Of a stretch of DNA of 64,000 nt, positions 9,305 to 22,920 are shown piece after piece. The notes beneath the pieces were generated by a model that made no database searches, was not told where the DNA came from, and saw nothing but the letters and a program-made list of their open reading frames with translations. A program made the translations under genes and the position numbers. Source of the stretch: Quillaja saponaria (taxonomy: Eukaryota; Streptophyta; Magnoliopsida; Fabales; Quillajaceae); assembly GCA_029379385.1 (NCBI GenBank), contig CM055618.1, positions 14,299,071 through 14,363,070 on the forward strand, in the 5' to 3' direction. Positions within the stretch are counted from its first letter, which is position 1; each line of letters starts with the position of its first letter.

Positions 9305-11127
9305 TTCTACCAAGTTAAAAACTTTCCCTATAATGTTGCTTTCAGTTCCTCTATTTCTAGCTTTTAAAGCTTTATTGGGCTATAATTTACTGTCTTTTTT
9401 GGGCATGGATCCTATCTGAATTTACGGATTCCCAAAAGAGCAGCCTGTTTGAAGACAAGCTATCTCCGTACTTAGATGTCAATGGCAGTACAACCTCCAA
9501 GTAAAATAAGTAAGTTCAGTCTGATTGACATTAGTTAGTATTGAGAAGATTACATGTCAACATATTTTGGAGCTCATTCACATTGGAAAAGGCATCCAGA
9601 TCCAAAATTGCAGATTTTTACTGAGATGGCCTTTGATCATTCGTGTTAAAATGGAATCTGCATTAATATTTCTTGCATACTTTCACCCTGAATTTCTAAT
9701 TTTTGATACAAAATCTTTGATGAGCAATAAACATAACAGCCAGGACTGGAAATCGGTCTTATAGTGGAACTGACAGATATATGAACAGGGTAAAGACTCT
9801 TCCATAATAATTAGGTGAGCAAACTATGTCTGCGTAACTTTCATATATGCAAGTTTTCAACACTGGCGTGATTAAACAACATGAGAACAATCAATGTCTT
9901 AAGTAACTGAGCAAATAGTGGTGGAGAATTTTTTGTCTACATAAGATGACCCCCAATTTACAATAGTACAATAGTCACAGAAAATGGAAGAGTAAGAATC
10001 AGGTAACAGCCTCAAAAATAGTTGAATACTGCGAGGAAAACTATGATGACGACCATAATTAACCCGCAATGATGTTAACAACGACCACCACCTCCACCAT
10101 GATGCACTCATGACATTCGTTGAAGGGTTCAGTTTCTAAACAGCAGGATGTCGGTTTCAGCATGCAAAAATTGATCTTAATTATTAACAGTGCAGTGGGC
10201 ACATATATCATTCCAACAATATTTAGAAGATCTCATTGTTGCAAATTATTTGTTGACAACCAAAAGTTTTTTTTTATTACAATAGAAGAGTCAACTGTAT
10301 GCCCTTATAAGATGAAATGAAGGGGAATAAAGATTTCAAGGCTTCAATTATTGCTGCTCATATATCAATTTCATTGATGCTGATAAGATTTTTCCACTTC
10401 TTTGGTTAGGTTTGTCAATTTCAGTTACTGTAAACATTGAAAGTCATAGATATCGGATACAAAGTAGTTTGACGTGTGTGTTTTCTTGCCTTCTTGTTGG
10501 TTTTTCACTTCTTTTGGCTGTGCAATGCATCATGCATGGTTGTGAGTTGTGACCAATAATAGTAGAATTTTGATTTAGACAAACTGGGTTCATGATGAGA
10601 TTTAAAACAAGAACAAGAATGATACCTTAAATTTAATGACATATATAGGACAAACAAATAATGATACTACAGCATTGCATATTAAGAACAAATTGATTAG
10701 TTTGATACAAATATATAGGACAAACAAACAATGATACTACAGCATTGCATATTTGCATTATGTCAGATACCTGTGATAAAAAAGAAAACATTTCAATGAT
10801 AACAGGTAGGATCCAAAAGCTACAACAAATGGACAGAGTTAGTTGTTGGGATCTGTAGAGAACCACAACAACATCAGTCCCCCTATTTGTCATTTACACC
10901 TGAGAGTCCCATTCCAGTTTCCACATATGAGATTTGACAGTAAATTTCCCCATGTCTTGTAGATCCCATTTCTTATTATAATACGTTACACTAACAATGC
11001 ACATTTAGATTCTTGACTCTTTTAATTCCCCTACAAGTTACAAGGCATTTTGCAAGAATAAAGAAAAAACAGAGTTTATGTTGCCCTTTAAATTACCATT
11101 TCTAACTGGAAAGTAAACAAATTTCAC
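9305..11127. other. Intergenic between the serine-rich-like gene and the NPH3-type gene
   Basis: No gene is recognised. It holds a 43-bp direct repeat (10641-10683 and 10711-10753) and, near 11127, the presumed 3' UTR of the minus-strand NPH3-type gene. Short open frames at 9525-9764, 9899-10111 and 10633-10893 lack any recognisable similarity. Confidence 0.5.
10641..10753. repeat. 43-bp direct repeat with a 70-bp period
   Basis: ATATATAGGACAAACAAA followed by AATGATACTACAGCATTGCA and ATATT occurs at 10641-10683 and again at 10711-10753, with only one or two differences. It is non-coding. Confidence 0.85.
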
Positions 11128-13875
11128 TTAGTTCTTTTCGTTGCCGCTTCTATTGATGGACCACAACTTACTTAGCATTCTTTTGGGTTGAGTAGGAAGC
11201 GAACAAAGAGCCTTAAGCCTGGAACTTCTCCCAATTCCATCCCCGGGAAAATCATTTTCATCTAGGTCATCATCCTCAGAAAGCTTCATCCTTAAAGTTG
11301 AATTCTTTGATTTTGGTGATTTGAGGCCTGAAACACTCCACTGATCCTCTGCTGGAATGCTTGCGGTGGAGCTTAATGGTGCTGTATGTTTTGAAGAGTC
11401 AATGCCATGTGTAGCTAGAAGCGCCTTAATATTGCTAGGCAAGTCAGTCACTTTGCCACCAGATGTTGCTGCTCGAGCTTGCTCAAAGAAGAGAACTTGC
11501 ACGACTACTCTTAGGGGGAGTAGCTCATTCTGAGCAGCATGCATACAGGCCTCCATAGACAGTTTTTTGCAGTTAAGGATTCGACATAATCTTTTCCTTT
11601 CACTCTTGTTGAGTTCTGGATGAGCCTGGATTTTCAAGTTAAAATTGAAATTGTTAGCACTAAATTGGGTATTTCTGCTATTCTTAGGTGTTATATTTTA
11701 GTTTCTTCCCTTCTTTGATGGCCTAGATTCCGGAATAGTATCTGGTGGAAAAATTTACCTAGAATAAGTTTTAGCTTAGAGTGATTGCAGTTATGTATGG
11801 GTCATGAACTTTTTTCATTTATTATTGACATAATCATCACGTAGAAGCTATGGATGATGCAACTCAACCAAATCATGTAATTTTTTTTCCTTTTTTGCTT
11901 AATTAGACTTCAAGAATCGAAGTTGAATCACAGAAAATGTGTTTATCTTGCTCTTTCCCCCCCAGTTTGCTCGATGCAGAAACATTGTTTTTCTTGAAAT
12001 GTAATTTTTTCTCTAAATTCAAGCACAAATATTTATTAATGTAAAACTTGAGTTATCACTCAATGCTGATTCATCCATGGTAAATTTCGTGTGGGTCAGC
12101 ATACACCTAATCGCCAATAAATCCCGAATATTACAATATTTTAAGGTCAAGAGAGTTGGTTATCCACTGGAAATGATGTCCCCCATCCTAAAATGTGATA
12201 GCGAAACTTGTTGACATATAACCTCTATCTTATCAGTTTATGAACTGTAATAACTAGAGAATTAAATAAGGTATGGTGAGTAGGTATATCTTTAAAAAGT
12301 TACCTTCAGATAAATGTCAATGGCTCTGTAGAGATCATCATGATCGACCCTTGCAAATTCTGGGATAGCCTTGGCAAGAGCAAGAAACTTTGACAAAGGC
12401 AAATTCATGTCTGGGGCAATCTCTTGAAGATACCCATCCACAAGCTTTGCCACCTTCAATTTTGAGCTATGTGATGCAGAAGACGACCTTCTACTCTCCT
12501 GGAATTCAAAATCGACATTTTCAGCAGAACGAGACCTTCTCCTTTCAAACTTCAGCTTGGATCTTGGAGGAGTGGTCGGGGGACTCTGCCCTTGTAACAT
12601 GAATTGTTCCATTATGGTCATGACCAACTCAACATCATATACCGTATCATTTGTGTAAGATAGTGATGGTACTAGCAGATCATTCACTGTTGCTTCCTCT
12701 AATTGAAGTCCAACTCTTCTAGCTAATTCCATCTTTGAAGAGGAAGATGCATTAAGAATATTGGCTGCTTTCAATAGCTTAAGCAAGAAACTACAAGAAA
12801 CAGCTCCTCTCTCTGCTGGAAGCAAGCTTATTATTGATTCCAAAAGCAGCTGATGCTTTGAAGTTATTCCACTTGCTAAGCCTGGCTCGGAGTCAGGTGT
12901 TTCTTCGTTATTAACATGTCTATGCCTTGAGATATTAGGCAGCCAACGAGATGCATAAATTTTTAATGCATCACCTATGAGACTCGATGGTATCTTACCG
13001 CCGGATTTAACTGCTATCATGGTTCTCCAATAGAGTTCTATACTTAATTCTGCCATATCTTCAGCCCACCATCCTTTGGTTGCTGCTATATGTCTTTGGC
13101 TTTCTGCACCATTGCAAGATATATCATCCCTGCCCTTTCTGGAATAACTATGTGACAAACTCACTTTCGAGGGGTGAGTTAGGACTTTGGAGGCAATTGC
13201 TTCAATGCATCTGCTAGTAATTCCCAAGTCTTCGGACCACAAGGCAAATGCTTTGGTGCTTTGCAAAGTCACAATGGAATCCTTCCAACCATGAAGAATG
13301 CAGGAATTGAAGAAAACCTCAATCTTATAAATTAGATTCCCCTTCTCAACATCCTCTGTCATCTGCAGATACTCAGCAGCACAACGAGCAGACACAATAT
13401 TGTATGCACTGAGAGTGATTGTAATACCATAGCAGAACTTTGCACATAGTTCAAATGCTTCAACCCCACCAGGAAAATCAGGAAGTTGGACTATTTGGTG
13501 TGGAGATGAGTCAGGGGATTCTGAACATTCCCTTTGTAGGCGCAAGCACTTAGACAGCAGGGGAAACTGCACAGCATCACCATGAACTTCAAGTGAATTG
13601 CACTAAAAAAACATACAGGATTGATATTCTAAAATTCTAGAATCTAAAAAAGTATACCTTGTGAAGCAGATATCTACTTCCTTTCACTTGAATTATGATG
13701 TCACTAGAAACTTCAGAGGAGACTGACCTGCATCGCAATGAAAACAAACACCTGTTACCTTCCCAAAAGAAAAGACATCTTGCTAAAAGATTTCCCTTGA
13801 ATCAGTAATATCTTACCTTACAGCCTCAGTAGTGTAGAAAGTATCTGGACGAGATCCAAGTTTCATAAACTTCAT
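11128..13875 (-). CDS. NPH3/RPT2-family BTB/POZ protein (At1g67900-like, 629 aa)
   Basis: Four coding exons on the minus strand: 13817-13875, 13658-13727, 12304-13566 and 11128-11625. All junctions are GT-AG and phases close to 629 aa, near the usual length of the family. The protein starts [25 protein letters not shown] domain spans about residues 25-125 ([25 protein letters not shown] onward; [18 protein letters not shown]). The NPH3 domain runs from [18 protein letters not shown] (about 207) to [10 protein letters not shown] (about 513) and includes [22 protein letters not shown] and [13 protein letters not shown]. The tail is Ser-rich and basic. Family members act as plasma-membrane-associated signalling or Cullin3 adaptor proteins in phototropism and auxin-related growth; for this member that is inference. 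The N-terminus and RRRSRSAEN segment most resemble Arabidopsis At1g67900 as I remember it. Confidence 0.93.
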
Positions 13876-16800
13876 GACTGCTCCTGTTTTTCTTTTCTTC
13901 CTCAGTTATGTTTCACTCCTTGCATAACTCAGTTAGTGGACAGTAATTCACGATTGCTGACAGATTCCCTTTCAGTGTACAAGAGGCCAAAAAGAGTTCA
14001 TCCAGCAACTAGTGAAAGAAGTTCTCCACAGACAACAACGTCAAGGCCACTTCTAGCCTGCAGTTGAATTTTCCACTTAGCAACCCTTAATAGAAATTCA
14101 ACCAACCAGACCTGAGAGCCCCACAAAGAAAATTCCCCAACACAAGAAAACAAAAAATAGAAAAATAGAGATGAAATTCTCTTGGAGGAGAGAAGGTGTC
14201 CAAATTCCAAGAGGAAAGGAATTTATAGGAATATATTATGTATGGTCAATTGACAAAAACCCAGAAGATCAAACACTACAAGCTGTAGCCAGTATGTCCT
14301 TTAAGTCAAAATTTATACCCCTTGTGATATAGACATACAAACAAAGAATCAAAACTCAAAAGCAACGCAATCCCATCAATCAAACCCAGACATAAAAAAA
14401 AAAAAAAAAAGCACAACAAATAAAAACTAACTACCTCAGGGACAAATTAACAAACAATATACAATCAACAATTATACGTGTATAACAAACATTTCTTAAA
14501 CTAAGAATACAGTATATAGAACAAAATAAATAAATGATTAAACCTGAGGTTTAAGGTTTTGATGCCTACCCACAAAAGACTGCCAATAATTCATTGAAAA
14601 ATTCCACCTGGAAAAGAAAAAAAAAACTCTGTACTTCATTCTTTTTCCCAGTTCTTACATATGGCCATGCCAGCGTGCAATTCTAAAGGCAACTCCCACG
14701 TGCTTATCTAGAGCCCACTTGTGGCCCTCTCTCTCTCTCTATCGTATATTAATTTTTTATTTTGAAGTGTGATAAATAATTTAAATAATTAATAATTTAT
14801 CAGGTAGGACTCGAACTTGCCGCTGCAAATTTTTCTCTCTTAATTTTTCTGGGTAACTTTTTCTTTTATTAAATTATTATTTTTCTCTTTTGCTAAGATT
14901 TTCCTTTTTATTTTTTTGTTTTTTTTTGGTACGAAGGGGTTTTAATTGCCCATCAAGATTATTTTAGTCAAACAATAAATTTATTTTATACACCACATTA
15001 TACATTTATTATCTCTCTTCCCCGTATTTACTATAGTACTATGTGACATAAGGGGTATAAAAGTTGACTTCTTAATTATATTTATATACTATATATTTAT
15101 AAATAAAATAAAAAGTCTTTCATTTTTATTTTTATATCGCATACGTACATTAGTTGTGACCTTGGTGATTTACATGGTATTTGCATTTGAGATGCCTTGT
15201 GAGTAAATTTATTAAAAGCTGACGATTAATGTATTAATTACATATGAAAGTAAATTTGTGAAGAACTCTATTAGGGTGTTGATCATTTACATATAGGAAT
15301 AATTTATGACACATAAGTCTAATTTACATATTAATTAGATATAAGAATAATTTGTAATGAAATTGACAAAGATCTAATAATTTGTGACTAAATCCACCAA
15401 GACCATGATAATTTACAAGTATATTCTTTGGTGAGTACAAAGGCTAATAACTTGGTGATTAACACATAAAATAACAAATTTGTGTAATCAATTAAGATGA
15501 TGGCCATTTACATATTAATTATATATGATAATAATTTATGAGAAAATCACCTAAATCTAATTTACATCTTAAATAGATATGTGAATAATTTGTGATGAAA
15601 CTGACTAAGATCTAATAATTCATGAGTAAATCGTTTAAAGTATTGACGACTAACATGTTATTTATGTTTGACATATTTTGTACGTAAATCGCTAATAGGA
15701 ATGACGATTCATTTGTTAGAGTAAACTTTGAGCTTAAAGTGGCTGAAACTATAACAATTTACATGTTGCTTAATTACATTTGAGTTATTTTGTGAATAAA
15801 TAGGCTGAAAGTTTTGCAATTTATATGTTATTTACATTTAACATAATTTGTGAGTAAATCTCCATAATTGACAATTAACATTTTAATTAAATATTAAAAG
15901 TAAATAAAAAACATAACATGTCAACTATGAACAATTTTATAAGAAAATCACTAATTTTATAACGATTGTAAATCTGCTAGCTAGAAACTTATTAAATAAA
16001 AATAAGTTAAGCACTATTAGAGTTCATTATTATACAAAGAGAAAAAATTAACAAACAAGTCAAGTGTACTAGGGAATGTATATGCTTGGAAGGAGGTTGT
16101 TGATAGTTAGATTGGTTCGGTTCCAGGACTAATTCTAAATCAATCCAACCTAATTGATTCTATTTATTTTAGGCCAATCAAATCCATTCATGGCTTGAAA
16201 CCGGTCTAATTCAATTTCTGAACTACTGATTAGATTGGATTGGATTGATTGAATTAAATTTTTTTGTTTATGCTTATTATTTAACAAATTACTTGCCTAA
16301 GTAATAATTTGTATTAAAAAAAATATATAAGTTGTTGTAATATATTTATAGAGTAACCTATAAAACAATAGCAATTGAGGAAAATAGAAGTGTAGGCATA
16401 TCATAATTAAATACTTGAAATGTTAAGGTTATTTCTTGTCATAAAGTTTCATATATTAATTACTTGAAATGTTACAATATGGCAGTTAAGAGTCAACTCC
16501 AATTTGTGTTTGCATTGGATTCGATTATTAGAATTAAGACATGATATTTTCTTCCTATTCAATTATCAAAGAACAACGACATGATGGGTACTATGGGCCC
16601 ATTATTTAAAGAATGACATACTATTTATAAACATATGACGTTCATAATTGGTCCCATCTATAACCCATGAAAAAGAGTATTGATGTTACATTTATATTTT
16701 TCTAAAGTTTAATCTAATTCTTGCTTCATCAATTCAAGCCAAAAAAGGAGAACTCTACATAGAGTCATGTAAAGAAAAGTGGAATATTTATAAATCTTAA

Positions 16801-19800
16801 TTAATGAGATTTTTTTTTTTTTTTTACCTACAAAAAATAAAGAATAATTTAAAAGATTTTATGATCATGACAGAAATAATAAATTCACCTGTCACTCTAT
16901 ATATCAATTTGTGGTACTATCCAATGGGGTACAGTAGCCAAACCGACAATGTTGGAGCATTTATTTATATTCCTTATCATATCTTATCTTGTTCTAATCC
17001 TTTACGATTTAACAGGTGAGCAAACTTACAAACACCTCAACTAATAAATAATTCATCTCTTCAATCTGATCAATTACAATCAGACTTGAGCCAAAGAGTG
17101 TGTGTGGGGTGACATGGCATCTTGTTGCTAGCTATATATGAATTGTAACATTCGAAATATCAAAGTGAAAAAAATTAAAGGAGCTCAGCTGGCCATTGAT
17201 AAATCCATTACTAGTCACTTTCAGCTTTTTTCAAATGGTGGGTGCATGCTCTTGATCTTATTTCAATTAGTTCCAGCTTTGGTGACAATATCTATTCGAT
17301 TCTTCATCTTATGGGCTCCCCTGTTGATCTTTCATGGAATAAATATATCAAAATCAATGTGAAAAAGAGAATTTGAGGATGGAAAAAGCATTAGCTAGCT
17401 TTACAAGTGGGAAATACAACTCTTAATGTGAAATTTAAGAACACCACCAAGTATATAGTTTAACTGATTTATTATTAACTAATTTTTTTTTTTAAAAAGT
17501 CGATTCACGCAATTTAAAATGACTAACTTAAATTGTTTTCGGAAAGAAAAATTCTCAACTCTCAAATTATATTGGAGAATCTTTCACAATATATATGAGT
17601 ATAGCTCGTCAACTTTTTGATATAGAATTGATGCAAAGATTAATATATAATACAAGAAATATATATATGATTAATCTAGTTAATAGGTTGCACTACAACT
17701 ACTCCATTTTGAGGTTAACAAATCCTCAACATCAGTACGTAGGACCTAGCTCCAAGAGAAACTTAATTAGACAATCAAGTTTGCATGGTACTATTCGTTT
17801 TTTAATTTGATAAACATGGTACTATATATCATGCCCACCAAGAATTAATTAATTAAAGCATTTTCTCTTAATTAATTAATTAATTAATTAGTTGGTAAGA
17901 TTAATACTACAAGTCTTGCTGATGGAATAAATCATCAGCCTCAGCTTCATGTAACACTACCTCATGAATATAATTATTTGTTAAAGCTACCTGGGCTCGG
18001 CTGAACTGGTATGCAATAGACTGTGATTCTTTGTTCAAATAAATAAAATTATATAATTTATAATTTATCATATTTAAATTTTTTTCACTCTATCTCGAGA
18101 AAAACAAAAGAAAAGAGACCAGATTGATGTGAAATAATTAGGTGGGCATGAGCTGGCTGGCTGGTTGGCTGGTTGGGTGAGACAATTAGTCAAAAATTAA
18201 GACTTGAAAATCAGAGTTGTAGTTGGTAATGATGTGAAAATATGAAATTAACATACTATTACTATGACTCGGTTCCCCAAGTTATGAACCTTGATGACCT
18301 TTTTAATTAATTTGTCAAAGATTCGACTGCCATGCATATAATGAAATAACATATTGATTTGGATGGATAGGCATGCAGGCACTATAGAATTTGACACCAC
18401 AAAATGTTTTTCAGCTTTAGCTAATTATTAATTATTGACTGATTAATTAGCACTAATTAATCAAATTATAATGTTTGCTTATCTTTATTTCTTACTTTGA
18501 CTTCATCTAAAACACATGTCAATCATGTATTATATAGTCTGTAGTGTACGCTACCTTTTTTTTGTGTTTGGCGTGGGAGAAAGTTAATTCCTTCAAAGAA
18601 AAAGAAAAGGCCAAAATCTCGAGCAGCAGCAGCAGTAAAGCTGTGAACATAATTAGAATCAAAGTGTTTGTCAATATTGTATTTTCCCCAGTCGTCTATG
18701 CTAGAAGGCTCAATATATATTAATGCATATCTCATTTTAGTAAGTAGCCATAGATTTTAGTTAAAATGAGTAGTTTGAGCTACACTACATTCACCCACAA
18801 TTTTAAATAACTTAAAGTAATATCAATAATCTAACAAAAGTACAAAAAAAGATATAGAGATCATGATTAGAATTGGTAAACTGAATTCACCTAAAGTAAA
18901 ACTAACCATTATCTAATTTGATCAGTATTTGACTGGGGTCAATTCATATATATATCAACTTTGTTTAGTAAAAAAGTTAATTGTGGATCAACATAATCTT
19001 ATAACAAAAAGAAATTCCCTTTTGCTACTTTGTGCTAGTGGTTAAGATAAACATACATACGTGTTATTCAACTCTTCCTTTTGCTATTGGTTTGAAAGAT
19101 TTTTAATCATTACGATTGATCACTGAGTTTATCTAAGAATTAAAGTTATAAACAATTTTACATTAAAGGGAGTAACATATATTTGTGTCATTTTAATTTG
19201 CAGATAAAAAGCTACTAACTAGTGATAGCTAATATAAATATCGCCGTTTTATATAAGTTTAAAAACAAGTTAGTATGCACGACACGATATGGGACTTGAG
19301 ACTTGACAACTCTTATAATATATACCTCAAAATGAATATATAAAGAAGTAACAATATTTATTGATAAAATTTTCGTAAAGTTAAACTCCAGAATTTTATA
19401 ATTGAAATAAGAATTGTCTAACAATATTTTAGTGGAAAAGTAAACCATACCCACTTGTCAATTTTATTTAAAAAGTACAAATAGAAAAGAGATGGAGAAA
19501 ATTTAAAAGTTCAAGTGCAGCCTATGCCACTTGTTGGTATTGAATAACATTGGACCTTACCAAAAAAGAAAATAATAATTAAATGACACTGAATTGTAAA
19601 TTGTAGATACAGCCCGTCCAGGTGTACTGTGAATATTATTATTGAGTGTTCCTCTAGTAGTTTATGAAATTATGTAACCGCCAATATTTGATTTCCAGGT
19701 TAATTAGTTTCCTAAATTATTAGAATGTTTTTTTTTCTGAAGTAAGACATATATTGTTCGGACCACTTTAAAGTATTTCGACTAAAAATTATATAAGCTA

Positions 19801-20234
19801 GAACTATAGAAGAATGTCAATAATTAGAGTATATATCCTTAATTACATATATAGTCCAATCAAAAGCTTATCATCCACACTAAGTGAGAGTTTTATTCCC
19901 CACATCCTCCCTCAAAGTTTTTTGAATTTAGGAAATTAGGAAATAGAGCTTATCTTCTTAGTCATATTTTGTTTAATTCGATCAAAATTAGACTATCTAT
20001 GTCAAATTTAGAATGCTAATAAATTAAAGAAATTACTCCTCACCCTCTTCACGTTTTAAAAAAAATGCAATAATCAAAGAAGAGAGCATACCTCGTTAAT
20101 TATCAGGCTGAACTCAGAACATATATCAATCCTAAGATGTGAATATTGTCTCTCAAAAATGTCAGCACTATCTTTTTATTTTGCATGCAGCAATTGAGTC
20201 CCAGCAAGAACCAGAAAGCAAGCCAGTGGGTGAG
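13876..20234. other. Gene-poor AT-rich intergenic region
   Basis: The first 700 bp or so are the presumed 5' UTR and promoter of the NPH3-type gene, with a (CT)n tract at about 14729-14742. Beyond that are a degenerate repeat block (15150-15910), TE-like phrases at 16090-16270 (GGTTCGGTTCC, TTGGATTGGATTGATTG), a (TTAA)n tract at about 17865-17893 and a GGCTGGCTGGTTGGCTGG run near 18150. No gene is recognised, and short open frames (16804-17019, 17138-17362, 17595-17810, 18523-18735, 19215-19454) look random. Confidence 0.55.
15150..15910. repeat. Degenerate repeat block, unit about 60-75 bp
   Basis: Variants of a loose unit (AATTTACATNTTANTTA, then ATAATTTGTGANTAAAT, then CTAAGANCTAATAATT) recur at least eight times. 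Examples are AATTTACATATTAATTAGAT, CATTTACATATTAATTATAT, AATTTACATCTTAAATAGAT and AATTTACATGTTGCTTAATT, each followed by TTTGTGA.TAAAT. The copies are strongly diverged and unevenly spaced. It resembles an old minisatellite or a decayed element. Confidence 0.6.
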
Positions 20235-20696
20235 AGGGGTGTCAACGAGCCGAGCTCGGCTCAGCTCGTCTCACTTTAGGCGAGCTCGACCTTGGCTGGA
20301 GCTCGTCTCAGGCTCGCAAGCCTAAGCTCGTTAAGAGCTCGCGAGCAAATATTCAAGCTCGGCTCAGCTCGTTAAGGGCTCGTGAAGATTTTTTGAAAAT
20401 TCTAAGAGATTTTAAGACGACTTAGTGAGTATTTGTGTAAATTACTACTAAACCAAATAACAATTTATGTTAATTTTTTTGTATATAAATAGATTTATTA
20501 TAAATGTATATATAAATAATAAAAAATTTATTAAATAATATAAAATGAGCTAGCTTACGAGCCGAGCTTTGAAAAGATTGAGCTCGGCTCGTTTTACTAA
20601 ACAAGCTTAAAATAAAGCTCAAAATTGGCACGTTTAAAAAACGAGCCGAGCTTAATCCAAACTCTTTACGAGCTAGCTCGGTTCATTGCAACTCCT
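20235..20696. mobile_element. TIR transposon fragment, GAGCTCGGCTCG family, copy A
   Basis: The left end AGGGGTGTCAACGAGCCGAG and the right end CTCGGTTCATTGCAACTCCT are imperfect inverted repeats of each other. The interior carries many AGCTCGGCTCG motifs and a central AT-rich part (TTATTAAATAATATAAA, then GAGCCGAGCTTTGAAAAGAT). A second member with the same order lies at 49318-49823. There is no coding capacity. Such AGGGGTG-ended non-autonomous elements are common in plants and most likely hAT-like, but no target-site duplication was confirmed. Confidence 0.7.
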
Positions 20697-21663
20697 AGAT
20701 GAGAGGACAATGTCAAAACCACCCTACCAAAAGTACAAAACACACAGATTGCAAACGTTGGGTCTGGTCTGCTCTGATCTGGTCTGGGAGAAATGGTAAA
20801 TCCCATTTTTAACATTTGTTTTCTTCCATTTGTCCTATAAGCTGCTTGATTAGCCCCAGAACTCCATCAAGGTGAGGCAAAACAAAATAAGTTATAGCCA
20901 TGCAATTCAGAGTGTGTAAATGGGCTCTAAACCTACTATACTAGGAAGCCCATTGTCCATTTAAATGGTTCAATCATGTAACTAGCCCATATCCAAATGT
21001 AAATGGACCAATTTCTATAACAGGACCATCATTCATGCAAATCGGGATTACTATAACTGGACAATAATGTAGTAGTTTCGATTAATATCATTAGGCCATG
21101 CCACATGTGATTTCATCATGGGCTAATTAGGGGGAAATAATTCAATGGATTAAATACGAAAAATAGTGTAATTTTTAGTATCAAAATAGTAATTAAATCA
21201 TCATATATCAAAAGTTGGTCCAGTGTTCCCTATAAATCAGGGGAGGACCCACAGGGGGGCTAGATTTTTCGTAATTTTTTTTGATTAATAGTAGTAATAT
21301 AATATGTATTAGTAAAAAAAAAAAATTTTACTATTCTTAAACAATATTTTCTTTTTGCATCTTAATTAATTCTTGAGAAATGTTTATATTTATTTTGGTT
21401 TTTTATATTGGATCCACATTTCATCAACATTGTTTATTTTTTTTTTCTTTTTTTTGTTCTCCATCACTAAAATAAGAAGTCATAAATTGTTCATTTTATT
21501 AATTTTAAATTTTTAATGATGAAAATCAAATTTTTTTATTTTTTGGTTCTTATGTCATCATTTGGATCTCTACTTTCATGTTGACGAATACTACAAATAC
21601 TGAAATGATTTCAATTTTGAATGAAAATATTAAGGTAAATTCGAGCACATATCTATATTTATA
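20697..21663. other. Gene-less AT-rich stretch
   Basis: No gene or clear repeat family is seen. It contains GGTCTGGTCTGCTCTGATCTGGTCTGG (an imperfect short tandem run at about 20761-20788) and several poly(T)/poly(A) tracts. Confidence 0.5.
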
Positions 21664-22072
21664 TCTATCTATATACTATTATATTATATATTATAAAAGT
21701 CATAACACTCTTATGTGTCCTCTGACCTTTTAATATAGTTTTTAATTTAAAATACCATACTAAAAGGGAGGATAATATCCTCCTAAATTTTGACATTTTT
21801 TAAAACTAAAATTTCATCATTTATTAGAAATTACTCACTTTATCCTATAATTAAGGAAAATAATTAACACAAACAAAAAAGTCACGTATTATTAACTTTA
21901 ATTAATCTATTACTTAAAATAAATAATTAAAAAAAACAACAACCTCTTCTAAAATTTATCTCCTTCCCTCCATTTTATATAACAATTATAATATTTTTTT
22001 CCATTATTTCTTAAAATAAAAAAAATAATAAAAACCTTGAACACGTTCTTCAGCACGTGTTGATGGGTTTAG
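21664..22072 (+). mobile_element. Helitron-like element 1
   Basis: It starts TCTATCTATATAC after an A/T-rich host base and shares AAAAGYC.TAACAC and GTGTCCTCT with other copies. Near its 3' end is a perfect 7-bp stem, AACACGT ... ACGTGTT (about 22039-22061), then a short spacer and TTTAG before a T. TC start, subterminal hairpin, a CTRR-like end and no TIRs fit a non-autonomous Helitron, although TTAG is not the canonical CTRR. A truncated relative is at 2822-3140. Confidence 0.5.
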
Positions 22073-22462
22073 TTTATACTATACTAAAAGCCAGAACACC
22101 TTTTGGTGTCCTCTAGTTTTTATTAATCTTTTTAATATTAAAATTTCATAATAAAAAAGAGATAAAGCAGGGTATTTGAAGGAAGATTAAAACAAAATTA
22201 AAAAAATTATACACCTTTCCACCACATAATACCAATTCCTCATTTATATTTATACAACAATAAAAAAAAATATCATAATAACAATCTACATTCTCATCCT
22301 CTCACTATCCTAATAATTCATTTATTCTAAAATCAAATAAATTAAAATACTTAGTAATTTTTTCGAGCAATTAATTATTAAAAAAAAAAAAAAAAAACAT
22401 ATCTTATATTTAAGATAAAAAAAGCTCTGAAACATGAGCGTAGGTGCATGCTATGCAACTAG
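22073..22462 (+). mobile_element. Helitron-like element 2, abutting element 1
   Basis: It begins with TTTATACTATACTAAAAGCC and AGAACACC, closely matching the internal start of element 1. It ends with TGCAT-GCT-ATGCA (a 5-bp stem with a 3-nt loop) immediately followed by A and CTAG (22459-22462), then T. That is a good match to Helitron 3' termini. It has no coding capacity. Confidence 0.5.
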
Positions 22463-22861
22463 TAATGCTAAACTCCAAAATAGTTTAGAGTTAAGTTTAG
22501 ATTTAAAAGTTTTAAAATAATAGCCATAACTGAGTTAAATCAAGCAAAAAAATATTTGATTGACGCACATAATATATATATTATATTTTTTATATTAATT
22601 TGATCTTTATAATTAAATTAATTTGTTAAATAGTGAAAGAGAGCAAGGGAGTGGGAGAATAAAAGTGTAGATGTTATTGTATTGTGTGTGGAGAGATTAT
22701 ATTTAATAGTTTTTAGGAGAAAATTTATTAATTAATTTTATTTTTTAAAATAAATATATGTTATATATTATTAGACTATAAGAGATTTATGACTTTTACA
22801 ATTAAATAGGTAAATAGATATATTATTTTTTAAGATTGAAATTTAATTTAAATATTACCAT

Positions 22862-22920
22862 GAGCTCGAGCTGATTATTTGAAAATTTCTGGAGCTCGAG
22901 CTGATTATTTGAAATTTCTG
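22862..22920. repeat. 30-bp tandem duplication
   Basis: GAGCTCGAGCTGATTATTTG plus AAAATTTCTG at 22862-22891 is repeated at 22892-22920 with one A fewer. Confidence 0.9.
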
